Assembly: GCA_947561715.1 (NCBI GenBank)
Contig: OX387201.1
Span: 20,226,001 to 20,290,000, forward strand
Source: Ascidia mentula
Lineage: Eukaryota; Chordata; Ascidiacea; Phlebobranchia; Ascidiidae
Direction: 5' to 3'
DNA length: 64,000 nucleotides
In this document: positions 47,536 through 60,351 of the stretch, piece after piece
Layout of the letters: each line of letters opens with the position of its first letter
How positions within the stretch are numbered: position 1 is the first letter of the stretch
The notes under the pieces: generated by a model
Databases searched by the model: none
Seen by the model: the letters and a program-made list of their open reading frames with translations, nothing else
Told to the model about the DNA's origin: nothing
Position numbers and translations under genes: made by a program

Positions 47536-50500
47536 ATGACGGACACAGAAAGTAAGAGAAGAAGAATGACTACAACAATTTCAGAATCTGGTTCGAAAGT
47601 TGTCCAACAGAAAGCAGGTCTAATGTGTTATTCTCTCCTTTATTACATAAAATTAAATGGAAAGTTACTAAAATCAATTATGCCTCATACTAAACCTTTG
47701 CTTTATTGGGAATGTATCATGCATAGTAACTTTTTAATTAAAGTAGCCTAACTAAAATGAAATTTTTATTTTTAGGCAAGTAATGTACAAATGCTATTTC
47801 AGGCACTAACAAGATATTAACTTTGAATCAGATTCCTCACAGCACATATCAGCACCAGGAGCAACCATAGCTGGTAGCATTGCCGGGGTTCAAGGTGATG
47901 TCCATCAACCAATAATAATAGCCATCAACAATACTTCAGGTATATTTGTCAACTGATCAATGCACTGTAAACTAATGCAACATTAAATGGTACATTCTGT
48001 TTATGTTCACATTTAATTTTTGCAATGAAACTTTTTAACCTTTGCACCAACCAACCGTTTCATTTTATACAAAGCCGATATTATACCCTTAAAGTCAGAT
48101 TAGTGTGAATTTTTGCAGGTCCATCAAACGAAGGTGAACAAGCAGATGAAAGTAAGCTGTTTCATCCTCTTTACTGCATTTAAAATATTTACCTAGATAA
48201 TGTCTGACAATAATGCCCGAATGCTTCCATATGATAATGTCTAGTGAGCCATAATTACTTGTCTCTAGTTATATTTCTGTCTGCAGACAAAAAGCAGCGA
48301 GAAGCCATTCAAATCATCAAACATGAACAGGACAAAATTAAGTCTGTCACACCTCTTTCTGGTTTAAATGAAGAAGGAATCCCAGATGTTTGTCCACAGC
48401 TGGAGAAACGTGATTTCTACCAAGGTATTGATACCAAGAAAGGTGAAGAGTTTGTGCCATCAACAATAAGGTACAATAAAAATAAAGTTAAAGGAGAGCC
48501 CATAACTTTTGATGAGCTGCTTTCCACAATCGAAAGTGGTGATCAGTTTCTTGCCATTATTGGCGCAGCTGGTGCAGGGAAATCCACTTTGTCCAAGAAA
48601 CTTTTGAGAAAAAACAAAGATGGGTATTTGGTGTTACACCTAAGTTTCATGAATTTAGATTATGGAGATAAAAAACTCACACTTCAAGAACTCCTACTTG
48701 ATAGGCAGTTTCCAGATGTTAAGCAAACTGACCTTGATGCTGCATTTAAATGGATGAAACAAAACCAAGAAAAATGTGTTTTGGTATTTGATGGTCTGGA
48801 CCAGGCAACATGGTCATTAGAAAATATGAAGCGAATTAATACAGATTATAAAACTCGGTTCACAGTTCAACAGCTTGTTGCTAATCTCTGCAGCAAAACC
48901 CTGTTCAAAAAATCATCATTGATCTTTACATCACGTCCTCATTCACTGCTTTCCATTCCTGTGGGACTTCGTCCAAAACCCACTATATATATCCGTGACC
49001 TTACTACAGAAAACACGAAGAAGCTATTTGATTTCTTTGCTGGAGAAAAGGCAAACGAAATGTGGGAAAAACTTAAAGAAACTCCAGAAATGCTAGACTT
49101 TTGTCACAATCCATTACTTTTGCAGTTTGCTGTGTATGCTGGTTTGTTTGGTGACAAAAACTGTTTTGGCACAATTACAAGCTTATTTGATGTTGTTTTG
49201 CAACAACTCGATGCATCCGAGCATGCTAAGGGTAGTATACACTTTTTGAGAGAAGCACTTGGCAGAATGGCACATAATGGAATGACTCGTAAAACTGTTG
49301 TATTTACCCACCAAGAACTCTCAAATGTGGGCCTGGAGTATCTTAAAGTACAAGATGTTATAATAAAACTGCCAAAATTTTCGTGGTTTTCAGAAAGAAA
49401 AGTTTTCGATGTTGCAGCTTCTTGTTTTTTCTTTGTTCACCAAATGATTCAGGAATTTTCTGCTGCTTCGTACATTTCCTTGTTCATGCCAGATGAAGAC
49501 TTCGACAAATTCCTTGATACATTGGTTGGAGAAGAACACTGGAACATGACGCGACGATTTGTTTGTGGCCTCTTGCTTGGAAAGGAAAGTTGTAAGTACA
49601 TTCCTTAATCTGTATATTTTGTGTCATAAGGTTTGCAGGCTTGGCACCCCACGCATTGCTGCCTGGCTGGATCAGCCACTTGTTCCTGACAAGTCGGAGC
49701 AAAATTTGAAAAATCAAGCTCCCGGTGAGGTTTGAACTCACGACCCTGGGCTGACCAGGCCCAACGTTCTACCAACTGACCTATATGAGCTCAGTGGTTT
49801 CACGGGGTATATTGTGGCGAAGGGACACTGGTGCGCAAGCGCACAACTTGCCAGGCAACCTTCACATACACGTAGGGGATCTCTACCACCGTATCAGATA
49901 ACGCAGTAATATTTCATGCAATGGCATGATCGCCCAACTGCACAGGTCCTTGCTTGGCGATACTGCCAATCATGCCATTGCATGAAATATTAGTGGTATA
50001 GATCTCCTGTAGCTCAGTTGGTAGAGCGTTGGTTGGCCCATGGTCGTGAGTTCAAACCTCACCTGATTTTTCAAATCTTGCTCCGACTTGTCAGGAAAAA
50101 GTTGCTGATCCAGCTAGGCTGCAATGCCTGGGCTGCCAAGCCTGAAAACACAATATTCGCGATACGTTAGCTGTGATCGCCAAGCAAGGACCTGCGCAGT
50201 GGGGCGATCATGCCATTGCATGAAATGTTACTGCGTTTTGTGTCATAATTTCTTTTTTGCTGACAGCTTCAAGAAGTGACCATACTAAAACCAACTTGGA
50301 GCCTGGATGTGCTACTAGTTCCGCTAGCAAGATGACATTCCCCAGCATTCCACAAAAAGGTTTTGTTGCATTTGATGTTGCCAGTTAAGCTGTTAAGGTC
50401 AAGTAACTGAAAATATTTCAAAAACTTGCAAAACTGGACCAAAACTAAATGCCAACGTAACTTCAATGTGAGTCTAGCAGGCTACAAGTTGGAGTAAACC

Positions 50501-51996
50501 AATCAAATCTGCTTTTTGTTATTCTCATGTATCGGTCATTGCCTTGCCTTCATAACATTACAAAAATATGCAGTCGCGTATGCTATTTGAATTAACATAT
50601 TTATACTCATCAATTTCACAGCACTGCGGTTAGTTTTGCACTGCGTTTTTTAACACAGCACATGGTAACGCAAAGCTTCTACAAATAATGGCTGTGTTTG
50701 TAAAAATATATATGAGTGCAAATAATTCGTCCAACCAAATACATTTTTACAATTTCCATTGCAAATGTTGGTCATTCTTGTTTTCCAGACAAAAGTGCGA
50801 AATTATTGGATGCGCTTTCAAAATATCTCAAATCTCAACCCGAGCAATACGATCTACTGAGTGAGTAAATGATATAAACGCCAACAGTTTAATGCGTGTT
50901 TGTAAACATTACATTTATTTATGTAACAATGGGTGGGTTTGTTACGTCACACAGTCATTGTTTGAACCGAACACTCAGTGCAGTTTTTTTCAGTTGTGAA
51001 AAAATCTTGCAAAGGCAGGTCGTGTTTATTTCTGTCCTAATATTTTGTGATAATTTAAACGTTTTATATTGGATTGATTTGTTGGTTCTTGTGTTGATTA
51101 AATCCGACTTAAACGTGGGGAATTCTTTGCAAGAATAAAGTAAGTTTTATTTTAAATGATTTTATTAAAACTGGAAACCAGACATCTGCTTTTTTAATAA
51201 ACTTTCTCCTGTTTTGTTTCAGATTTATTTCTGGATTTGAAGGAAATCCAAAAATGCCATCTAGAAAAACTCGCCAGGTTTTGTGCTCCTGAGTTGAATT
51301 TTACCCAAACCCGACTTCACTCAATCCTTGAGGTTTTGTCGGAATTTTTACCAAAAGTTACAAGAAATGATTTGGAGCTGACGATGTTTGGTTGCGACCT
51401 GAACTCCGAAGATTTAACGATTATTTGTGAAGCAATAAAAAGAATGAAATACCGGGTTTGTTCGGTTTTTGTTTATTTTCTGAATAAGTTTTTATTTGAA
51501 TAAAAGCATTTTTTACCAAAGTTTTCGATTTTAAGAAAAATGACATAAAATATTTTTATTGTAGTTTAGGGAATAAATTTTGTTTGTGTATTTTTTACTT
51601 CTTTTCCAGTTTTAATATTTGTTTATTCCTGGTTTAAAGAGCATCAAAACATTTCCTACAAACAATATTTATATTTTAAATAGTTGGAACATCTTTACCT
51701 GAGTTTCAACGACTTTCATCGAAGAGAAGATGGGGAAAAAATTTGTGGGATTTTACCGGAGGTTGGGAGGGAGTTGGATCTGCGTTGGTGCGAATTGGAT
51801 CCGGATTCGATTAAGATGGTGGAGGACGCACTTGAGAATATGGAAGATCCTGTGAGGATTTAATTTAAAAGATTTATTTGTAAATTTTATTAAAATCAAA
51901 ACTTTTGTGACTTTTCAGCCGAAAGTTTTGGGTTTGGATGATTCTGACTCCAGTGGTTCGGATTTGAGTGATCCTGACTCCAGTGGTTCGGATTGA
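47536..51996 (+). CDS. NACHT-domain NLR-type immune receptor (9 exons, about 723 aa)
   Basis: Exons 47536-47617, 47832-47939, 48119-48151, 48287-49591, 50267-50359, 50789-50860, 51223-51455, 51684-51851 and 51919-51996 join in phase to 724 codons. The start MTDTESKRRRMTTTISES is followed by a small-residue-rich segment (ISAPGATIAGSIAGVQGDVH). Exon 4 encodes the whole NACHT NTPase: P-loop GAAGAGKSTL, Walker B VLVFDGLDQA, SLIFTSRPHS sensor, FCHNPLLLQF (winged-helix side) and FVHQMIQEFSAASY. Exons 7 and 8 give leucine-rich-repeat-like sequence (LELTMFGCDLNSEDLTIICE, then LEHLYLSFNDF). Exon 9 is acidic with a repeated DSSGSD motif. NLRs are cytosolic sensors that oligomerise through NACHT. No N-terminal CARD or DEATH domain is visible, and the LRR array is short for the family. 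A SINE pair sits in intron 4. Start chosen at the first ATG giving a phase-consistent chain. Confidence 0.88.
49630..50235. mobile_element. Head-to-head tRNA-derived SINE pair in NLR intron 4
   Basis: A 606-bp insert flanked by a perfect 13-bp target duplication ttttgtgtcataa (49617-49629 and 50236-50248). Two inverted copies each have a tRNA-like head: gtagctcagttggtagagcg (plus, about 49999) and its counterpart on the minus strand (about 49762-49783), with box B gtgagttcaaacctcac beside each. Bodies share gctccgacttgtcagg. The junction between copies forms a hairpin with aatggcatgat/atcatgccatt. One duplication around both means they inserted as a unit. Anticodon and acceptor stems do not make an intact tRNA. 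Confidence 0.85.
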
Positions 51997-52586
51997 AGCA
52001 GAAGCTCAACACAAAAACTACCTCATGTTCCTCATAATTATTTGTGTTTTCGTGATTCCTCAAAAATAAATAAGTTTAACAAAAACAAAACTTCCGCCAT
52101 TTTTTTTTCTTCCGCAGCGGTCACCAAGACCGAAACTTTAACGATGCCGGTAGGGTTTTTTAAACAAATAGAAATAAAATTAGGATTGAACACCGGGCTG
52201 ATTTGTTTGGCAATTAAAATACGTGCAGTTTTAAAAACAGAGATTTACACTTTTGATTTAAAGATTTAATATTTTAGTTAATATCTGTTTGTAAATTGAG
52301 CACGTTACGACCAACCAATAGATGCGCGAATTTGATAAGTTTTCCAACTTCTGTCATTTCGTCAAAATTGTTTTTTTAAAACCAAATTAAATATCATTTT
52401 CGAATAAACACAAATTGAAAAGATATCACAAAATCAAGACAGCTTATGACAAGCAACGAATTAACAATTGGGAAAACGTGATTTAGGCTTGGGAAGAGTA
52501 ATTTAACGTATCCTTTGTAATTTAGTTCACTGGAATCGCAGCTAGGGCAATAAAGGAGTCTGGGCCTAGGCTACTTTTTCCGGTAG
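51997..52586. other. NLR 3' flank
   Basis: Probable NLR 3' UTR with AATAAA-containing runs near 52064-52070 and 52170. No further gene is recognised; a 75-codon ORF (52042-52269) has no recognisable content. Confidence 0.45.
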
Positions 52587-52984
52587 ATACTCTAACACGT
52601 CACGAACGGACGATTGGGATTTCCCCGGCTCTTGCGTAGCTTCTTGAACTTGCGTTTTCAAGTAATAGTACAACTCTACTATTAGGTTCATTATAGCACA
52701 AACCTTATTACGTAAAGAGCGTCATGTTTTTTTGCGGGATTTGTTTGAAGGCCGTGAATTTCGACACTATAGGACATGTGTACCATTGTCTATCAGCACG
52801 TGGTGAACGAAACGTTTCGTTTATGTAAGATGTTTTCTTGTTTTTAAAATACCTCTGTGCAATGCCTTCATAATTATTTTAGTTCGGAAAGAATGATATT
52901 TCCAACAAACATGTCCAAAGCGCTGGTTTAACCATGCCACGCGTGAACCAAAGAAATCGACCGTTCGTGAGGTGATTAGAGTAT
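52587..52984. mobile_element. Candidate MITE with imperfect ~27-bp terminal inverted repeats
   Basis: The left end atactctaacacgtcacgaa and the reverse complement of the right end, atactctaatcacctcacga, match with few differences over about 27 bp. The roughly 400-bp interior is non-coding. No clean target duplication was found, partly because a fossil LTR-like element starts at the next base. Confidence 0.6.
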
Positions 52985-53990
52985 TGTCGCCGCACAATAC
53001 ATGTATATACTAAAAAAGGCCCAAAGCGTATATAACTATCTTATGACCGAGAGTTAAAACCAAAGTCATTGTAATCACGCGTTCAACGCATGTCCGAGTT
53101 GTGATGTCAAATAAAACGACATGGGAAAAAAAGAAGAACCAATTTCCGGTTTAGGTCAATTCCTGATCGGACAATTTAATAGCAAAAACTTGCCGAGCTG
53201 GTGGCAGGTGAAAAAATTGTAGCCGGTAGAAGCAGCCACATTATAGTTGTGTTATAAACCATGTAATTTGGGAAATAAAGCCATATAGGTAACTTAGGCA
53301 ACAAAACTAACTGCGTAAATCAAGTAAAAATAATTATAGGCACTTCTTTGGCAAATAATAAATAAGGTTAATTTAAACACAAGTACTTCTTTCGCAAATG
53401 ATAAATAAAGCTTAAATAAACATAACTACTTTTAGTTATTCGGAAAACAAAGTCAATCTAAACATAAACAACCTATTTAGGGCACTTAGATAATCAAGCT
53501 ATATAAATAACTGACGTAATCGACCAACTTCAAGTTGCATTAAAGTTGCGCAACAACTCCAAATAAGGTATCAATACGTGTGGCCAACCGCAGACTACAT
53601 AAGCAGAGCGACTAGCGCCTGCCAAATCAGTGTGTTTTAACTGTTGCTGTGTAAGGGTCTAGGCTGTTGGTTCTGCTTTAGTACTCTCCATGTTTTGAAG
53701 AAACTTCTGTGCTGTGTTGTATTATATTACTGGATTATAAACAATAAACGGATTTATGAACAACTCTGAACTGGTTTGAAGCTTGGTGGATGTGTGTTTA
53801 GTCGAAGTTAGACTACTTAGAAGACGCACAGACTTGTGTAAAGGAGTTCTTTAACTCCAACAGTAATCTTGAGATAGCGAAGGCAGGTTGCCTACGAGGC
53901 CGAGTTGCCATCGAGACTCGGTCGGATCCTTTGGGTGCGAGGCCCGAGACGCAGTCGTACCCCACGGTCCCTCAGCGGGGGCGTACGCCG
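52985..53990 (+). mobile_element. Fossil LTR-retrotransposon-like element, partial
   Basis: Starts tgtcgccgcacaa like 32833, runs through an LTR-like body with a polyadenylation-type aataaacgg segment near 53745, and continues into downstream leader-like sequence shared with 28711-29235. No second LTR or pol-like coding region is visible, so this is a broken partial copy. Divergence from the other two fragments suggests it is old. Family unconfirmed. Confidence 0.5.
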
Positions 53991-54003
53991 ACAGTATCGA
54001 CCA

Positions 54004-54120
54004 CTTTTCCGACAAGTCGGAGCGAGATATGCAAATTAACCCCACCTGCTGGTATGTTTCAAACTAAAGGCAATGAGTTAACCAGACCCAACACTCTACC
54101 AACTGAGCTACGCGAATTTA
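54004..54120 (-). mobile_element. tRNA-derived SINE fragment near the WDR24 3' end
   Basis: The minus strand shows gcgtagctcagttggtagag (D-arm/box A), a degraded T-arm (gtttgaaacatacc) and the gctccgacttgtcgg body motif, the same family as the pair at 49630-50235. Confidence 0.7.
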
Positions 54121-54399
54121 GAGATTTGAAGGTAGTTTATAATGGTCAAGATACACTGGTGAGTCAGCACACAACTTTACTAACGATATACACATCTCTA
54201 CCACTAATCATACCAAGCTGAAATGTATCATGATACTATATGTCAAGGTTAGCTATTGTAGATGAGGTTGCCAAGTACGGGTTTTCACAGTAGAGCGATC
54301 CTGTCTAGTTCCTGCGTTAGTAATTCGTACAACTATAAACAACCATGCATTTGCCTGCGGTCGAGTCAAGATATCAGCTTGCATTCATTTTTATTGATT

Positions 54400-57300
54400 T
54401 TACAGACAGTGATATCTGCATGTTATAGGAATATCGTTTTTCTGACATTGTTTTATCCAAGTTGCCACACAGTTGGAATGTCCCCCGAAGCTACAGCCTT
54501 GACAATATGTGTAGAGTCCGCGCACTTGAAGTTGACAGTAGTAACACGTGACTGGTTTGTTTTTGTGTTCGGCATCAATGCGTCGGTCACATGACCAGGG
54601 GTTACTCTGGGGCATTCGTCGTTGGCAGACTTGGCAGCCCAGCGTGAAAGTTGAAGAGGATGAGAGAGATTGGATTGCAGGAACTCGGCTCAGTTTTACA
54701 ACCTGAACGAAAATTGTAAAGCTAGCACAGTGCCACTCAACAGCTGCACTGATGAGATCTTACAGGTCGAAACAATGCGTGTACACACTCTGTCTGCAGC
54801 TTTGAATGAAAATTATTTTAATTGACAAATGTGAAAGAGTTGAATCTGTAGATGTTCTTGTGCAAGTTTCAAACTAAAAGTAATTGTACTTATATTGGCA
54901 TAACATCTGTATACAACTTACACAATTCATATTGTTGGCTCCACTTTGCTTATCATAGAGTAGTTATTTCACCTGAGCATGTTGTATCCATAACCTGTTC
55001 TTTGCCAACAAATCAAGATAGGAGTTTTGCCAATGATCAATTGTTTCAACATCAATAGGAAGGTTATATGTGGATGGATAGGATGACATTGCAAGCAGCA
55101 TACACACTGGACTTTGCACATCATTCATTTCAGTAAAAAATCTGCAAATACATTGAATACAACACATGTAGCAAACTGAAAACTGTTAGAGTTTTGTGAA
55201 AAAATAGAAAAAGAAATTCAACTCCACAAATAATTTTGAGTGAATAAACATGATTGAAGGTTATGTGTGTTGTGGATGGCAACATTAGAGTAAAGAACAT
55301 TCTTGTAAAGACTTTTTACCTATGTACAAGTAGATTATTTTATCTCATTGTCTGGTAAGTGTTAGTTCTGTTGTTTCAAAAATATGCTGTTGATAAATCA
55401 TTGTATTTCTTCGTCAATTCAAAAAATGCGATGTTTTGCCGGAATGCTTTGAACTGCACAAACTCACTCTAATTGCTGACAGGCAATCTCTTCTTTAATT
55501 GAATCGAGTGGAGCCGGCTAGAGAGTGGGACACACACTGATGACTCCATCTGAGATGTTAAGCTCCTCATCAGCAGGAGATGTTGAGGAAGAAGAATTCA
55601 TCTCCTTGGTAACGACCTTCTCATGCCACCTCCCACCGTGAGCAGTCAGGATTCGTTTTTCAGATTCATTTTCAATGTTCATTCCAGAAGGTGCATCTAT
55701 TCGACCAAACTTTGATATCGCGTCCAGTTCGATGTCCTGAAAAAGACAGGAGATTGTTTCTTACATCTTTCATTACTTAGGGTGTGGTGCAACCTTAAAA
55801 CTGTGTTCACAGCAACCATATGTTTAGCAACACAAAACACTGTGGCCTATCTATCTATATATATTGATCACACCTCTCTCTGTTGGAAAGCTTCAGTTGG
55901 AACAAGATATTCGTGCTCAGACAAAAACTCAGCTTCTGATGTTATTCCACCAAAACCAAACCTAAATCATTAAACTAGATTACAGATTATAATTTCCACT
56001 ACATGTTTTAATTTTAGACATCTTGGTGTTTAATTGTAACACCATTAATTTTGTTGTGGATGCAGCAACAGGAAAGCTTGATAATATATTCTTTCAATAG
56101 TGTTTGCATGATTTTATATTTAAGAATAATATCTCTAAACTACCCAGGGTCATCATCTGTCATGTAGAGATCAGGTTCTGATTGTCGACCTCGAGCGATA
56201 TCAGTGAGATAATCTTCTACCTCAAGTCTTCCATCATCAGAACGTTGATCAGCTTCCCCACCATGGATTGCTGAACCATTCAATGCATGTGAACCATGCA
56301 GTTCATCCTACAGCAAACACATCAGTTATTGTGTGTAGAAGCAATCTTGGTAAAATTCATGTCCAACAATTAGTGATAATCAATATTTACCATGTTATGT
56401 TATGAACAAATACTGGTTTAACTTTAGAAAATCATTTTGTTTTTTAAACATCAAACCATGGTCACAAGAATCCTTTGATTCCATTCCCATAAAAAAACAT
56501 GGCATAATTATATCTATTCCTACAACTTTCTGCATACCATGCATTTCGCAACTACTTATAAGGTGAAGATCTGCAACAATTGTTTATTCAGTAGCAGATA
56601 TTACGTCACTAAAACCACCTCACCTTTTTCACAGTGAGTGAGTGCCTTTTGTTTTTTGCCTCTGCTTTTTCTAACTTTTCTGAAACTTCAGGTTGTGATT
56701 TGTTCAAATGAATCTCTTTGTTGAAAAAAACTCCAAGCAATTTCCACGTCCGAGCAACATTACAGAATCCACCTTTCAAAGCAACATCAGAGTTGTGCGA
56801 GCAAAGCTCTTCGAATGTCATTTTTGTCCCACTTCCATCTAAAACATAGTTTTTCGCAACAAACCTAAATTGGTTAAGAGTTAATTGCTCTACAACAGAG
56901 TCTGTCATAGTGGGACAATCATCAAAGTCAGAACTTGGTTTTAAATCAGACTTGGTGCTTGAAAATATTCTGAACTTTGATCTGGAATTAAGAAAGTTGT
57001 TTTGTCTTTGAAATGCAACTGGCGAAGAAGGACTGGAAATACTCAAACCGTCCAAATCAATCACGTCTTTTGATCCAGTCTTCCATCCAAATATTGTTGG
57101 TAGTTTTGAAGCAGAACCAGTGGGACTCTGTGTCCTTGGTGTTGATGCTGTGGCTTGACTTGTGAGGGCGATATGACCACATGAGCTGATGGCAAGTCCA
57201 CTACTCATGGCCTGCTTAGCTGGACAAGAAGCGTCAAGTAATGAATGCATCATGAGACGGCCGTCTTTCAAACATGACAAAATAAAATTTGGATCTGACT

Positions 57301-59387
57301 TTTTCCAAACTATTCCAGAGGGGCTGTCTGTGTGATCCTTAAAATATGTTTAGTTCATTGTTTAAACAGAAAAATAATCAAAAAACAAATGGTTGTTTGA
57401 TACAACTACAATTATAATTCATACCTGGAAATGAGCAAATGGGACATATTTCCTATGCAGATGCCAAATGTTCACGCTGAATTCAAGCATCATAGATATA
57501 GTAGCAAGTTGCTCGGGATGGTGGGGTCTCCATTTAACCGAAGCTACGGACGACATGGTTGGAACATTGTTTATTTCTTTCTCCCTGTTGTTTTCAATCG
57601 ACCAAACCTGGAATGTGACAAGTGGAAACATTGGAAAACAATATTTAACACAGACAATGATTAGATCCATCACCAGCAATGACATGAAAACCACCTTTCA
57701 CACGCCCTCCAGTGCAAAAACAGAGTTAAAAAATTATTCGTGTTATTACAATCACTCACCTTAACCATGTTATCACGCCCTCCAGTGGCAAGAGTCATTT
57801 TATGATCTGGATCAGGGTGCCAGTCAAGAGTATACACAGATCCCTTGTGTGCGATAAACTGGTAAACGTAACCTGTAGGTCGCCTGTAATCCCATATCTA
57901 GTAACAACAACAACCAAAATTAACATGAAAACTTTTGGTGCAATATTTTAATTTTTCTCACTAAAATGCTGAGTTTGCATTTATACCGGGAACAATTTTA
58001 GTATCACAAGCACTGGTTTACTGTTTCACTGGAAGGACATACCAACTATTTCCAAAAACCTAGATTTTGAATTGGTTTCATATGTTACAATATGACAGTG
58101 AGGGGATTTTCACAACATGACAGCATTAAATATCCAGATTCAGTTTAAAATTGGCTGCAGGTATTTTTAAATAAGTTAGCACACCCCTAAAACTTACTTG
58201 TACATAACCATTATCGAAGCTAGCAGCAAAAATAAAATATTCATGAGGATTGAACTGAACACTTCTCACGCCATCAGCTTTGCTTTGAAACGTGTAGGTA
58301 CTTTCCCTTCTCCTCAAATCAAACAGCTTCATCGTTCCGTCCTTTAAAAAACAAATGATACAATATGGCTTCTAAGCTTGTTATTTGAATAAACACATAT
58401 TTTTATAAACTTTACACTCTGCTTTGACTTGTTTGCAGCCAAAAGAAAAATATCACTTGTGATGCATATATTTTCTTACAGAAAAATGTACATGCTCTGC
58501 TCCTGTAAGAAGTGTTACAAGTTATATTGAGCACGAAAATAAACTTTAACGAACAAGATTTGCTGATTGTGAAAAAGGCTTGTGTCATATGACAATGCAA
58601 ATTTAAACAAACTTGTCTAACGGTCTTGACAGGTCCCATCTACATAAGAAACACATTTTTATTTAAAAACCACCCATATATAAAACACCTGTGATCCACT
58701 TAGCAAAAGATTTCCTTCCGAGTTGTGAAACGAAACTTTTGTGACCGTGCGACGATGTTCAGACAATATAGCAAGCTTCTTTTCACGACCAGGAGTGTTT
58801 AAATCCCAAGCTACAACCGCTCCATTAGTAGCAGCAGTTGCGATCAAATTTTCATCCACAGGACTCCAACCCACATCAGAACAACTCATGTTCAAACCCT
58901 GAAATGAAAAAACAAAACATTTTAATTAATTGTGTATTTGTAAACTAATTATGCTGATGAACAGCAATTGTAATCTTAAAAAATTAGGTTAAGCATGCAG
59001 CCACAGGTAAAAGCTAATTTGATTTCAATAACTTATGATGTATTATTTTGTTGGGTGGTAACTGGCTTTGGCCAGTCATGAGCAAAGAAAAATACCAATA
59101 TCCCTCCCTTAAAAATACAACAGCAATTGCAAAAACATACACTCATAACATGAAACGAAACACAATCAGCACTATCAAACTCAGTGGCACACATTAATTC
59201 CATCGTAGCAAACCTGTTTTCTTCCAACATGAAGATTAAGGTGCTCGCTGAAACCATTAACCTCATCAACATGATAAACTTTCAACAGAGACCGTCCAGC
59301 GATGACCACTTTACTGTTGTCTTTACTGAGGCAAAGTGCATTCACTGCTGTTCCAACATCTATTGAAACGGCTTTGTTTCTCTTCAT
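54400..59387 (-). CDS. WDR24: WDR24, GATOR2 complex subunit (copy C, complete, about 829 aa)
   Basis: Exons, 5' to 3': 59214-59387, 58689-58898, 58198-58341, 57760-57897, 57425-57607, 56624-57337, 56144-56307, 55874-55961, 55534-55736, 54973-55141 and 54400-54702, summing in phase to 830 codons (human WDR24 is about 790 aa). The N-terminal WD40 propeller includes VVIAGRSLLKVYHVDE, MKLFDLRRRESTYTF, LDWHPDPDHKMTLATGGRDN and VASVKWRPHHPEQLATISMM. The large exon 6 is a low-complexity middle region. Exon 10 (DHWQNSYLDLLAKNRLWIQH) matches the alpha-solenoid before the C-terminal zinc module, which ends in CYYCQLQVRGLYTYCQGCSF and GGHSNC, the RING-type ligands. GATOR2 relieves inhibition of mTORC1 by GATOR1. 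The exon 9 donor (gtgtcc) is the least certain junction; reading past it meets TAG at 55518-55520. A hammerhead motif lies antisense in the last intron. Confidence 0.93.
54742..54801 (+). ncRNA. Hammerhead ribozyme motif, minimal type I, core intact
   Basis: Stem I 5' strand AGCTGCA (54742-54748), core CTGATGA (54749-54755), stem II GATC-TTACA-GGTC (54756-54768, one G-U pair), GAAA (54769-54772) plus C, an 18-nt loop, GTC (54792-54794) and stem I 3' strand TGCAGCT (54795-54801). Stem I pairs 7 of 7 and stem III only 2 (A-U, C-G). Every conserved core base is present, and cleavage is predicted after C54794. The loop contains a self-complementary GTGTACAC that could support dimer pairing, as proposed for short-stem-III hammerheads. 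It lies in the last WDR24 intron on the opposite strand. Confidence 0.78.
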
Positions 59388-60351
59388 AATTTCAAGTTTT
59401 CCGATGAAATATGCGGTGTTTTATATTTAATATCACTTCCACAACACATAAGCACTTTGGTTTACAGAAGGCAAGGTCATGAAATTTATTGTATATTTAA
59501 AGAACAACACACTGGCTCTGTTTGCCTTTGCAAATTTTTGACAAAATTACACAATAACAACAATTATTCCAATCCGACCCAGAAAAACCATTTAAGCGCA
59601 GATGCAAAGGTGATTTTTCACATATAAAGAAACCTGCTTACGGTTAACTACGTAAGTACAGTAGCAGCAAGTTCTTAAACTAATTCCCGAGAAAATGTAA
59701 ACAAAACAAATTCGTCTCTTGCACGCTTCAGTGATTTTCCAACACGAACAGCGATTTTATCCTCGCAACCAGAACATTAACTTTTCTAATGTTGATTGCT
59801 GACTTGCAATAATCACCTAATTTTTTGTATACACAAAATAAACAGATTGAATAAAGTTGATATACATTTTGCATGAACGAGCAATATTCTATATTACAAA
59901 TATTCGGTAGAAAGCCAACAATTTATTGTAGTAAAGCTACTCGATTTCTACAAAAATTTAAGTTAAATATGCATATGTCTAACTTTGTCAAACATTCTTT
60001 ACTAAGTACACACGATGCAATTATGAGTAAAAAAATGTTACATCAGTGGAAGAATCTGGGATGTTCACAGTTTTATAAATCTCACAAAACGTGTCACTTC
60101 AAAAGGGAATGCAAGAACATAAAAAAAACAGCATCTAACAATATTTCACATAATACAGGAAGCATACAAATTTTCACAGTGAAATATTTACAAACTACAC
60201 GAACTTGTCGCGCAACTGCATACAATGTTTTGAACCTGACAAGAAAAGAAAAACAGGAAACTGTTGTTCTAAAATAAGTAAAACTTGGGAACAGAAAAGT
60301 TTTATTTGTTTGCAGAAACTTTTCTGTTGGCCGGGGAAATCGAACGTGCTC
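59388..60351. other. Spacer between WDR24 start and ANKAR-like 3' end, copy C
   Basis: Equivalent to 1223-2184. Expected to hold the WDR24 promoter; no specific element identified. The recurring ORF here (59873-60277) is extended by an indel relative to A and B, further evidence against coding. Confidence 0.5.

Noticed and set aside
49990-50070. Functional tRNA gene
   Set aside because: D-arm and T-arm are present but the acceptor stem does not close and it lies inside a SINE with a target duplication.
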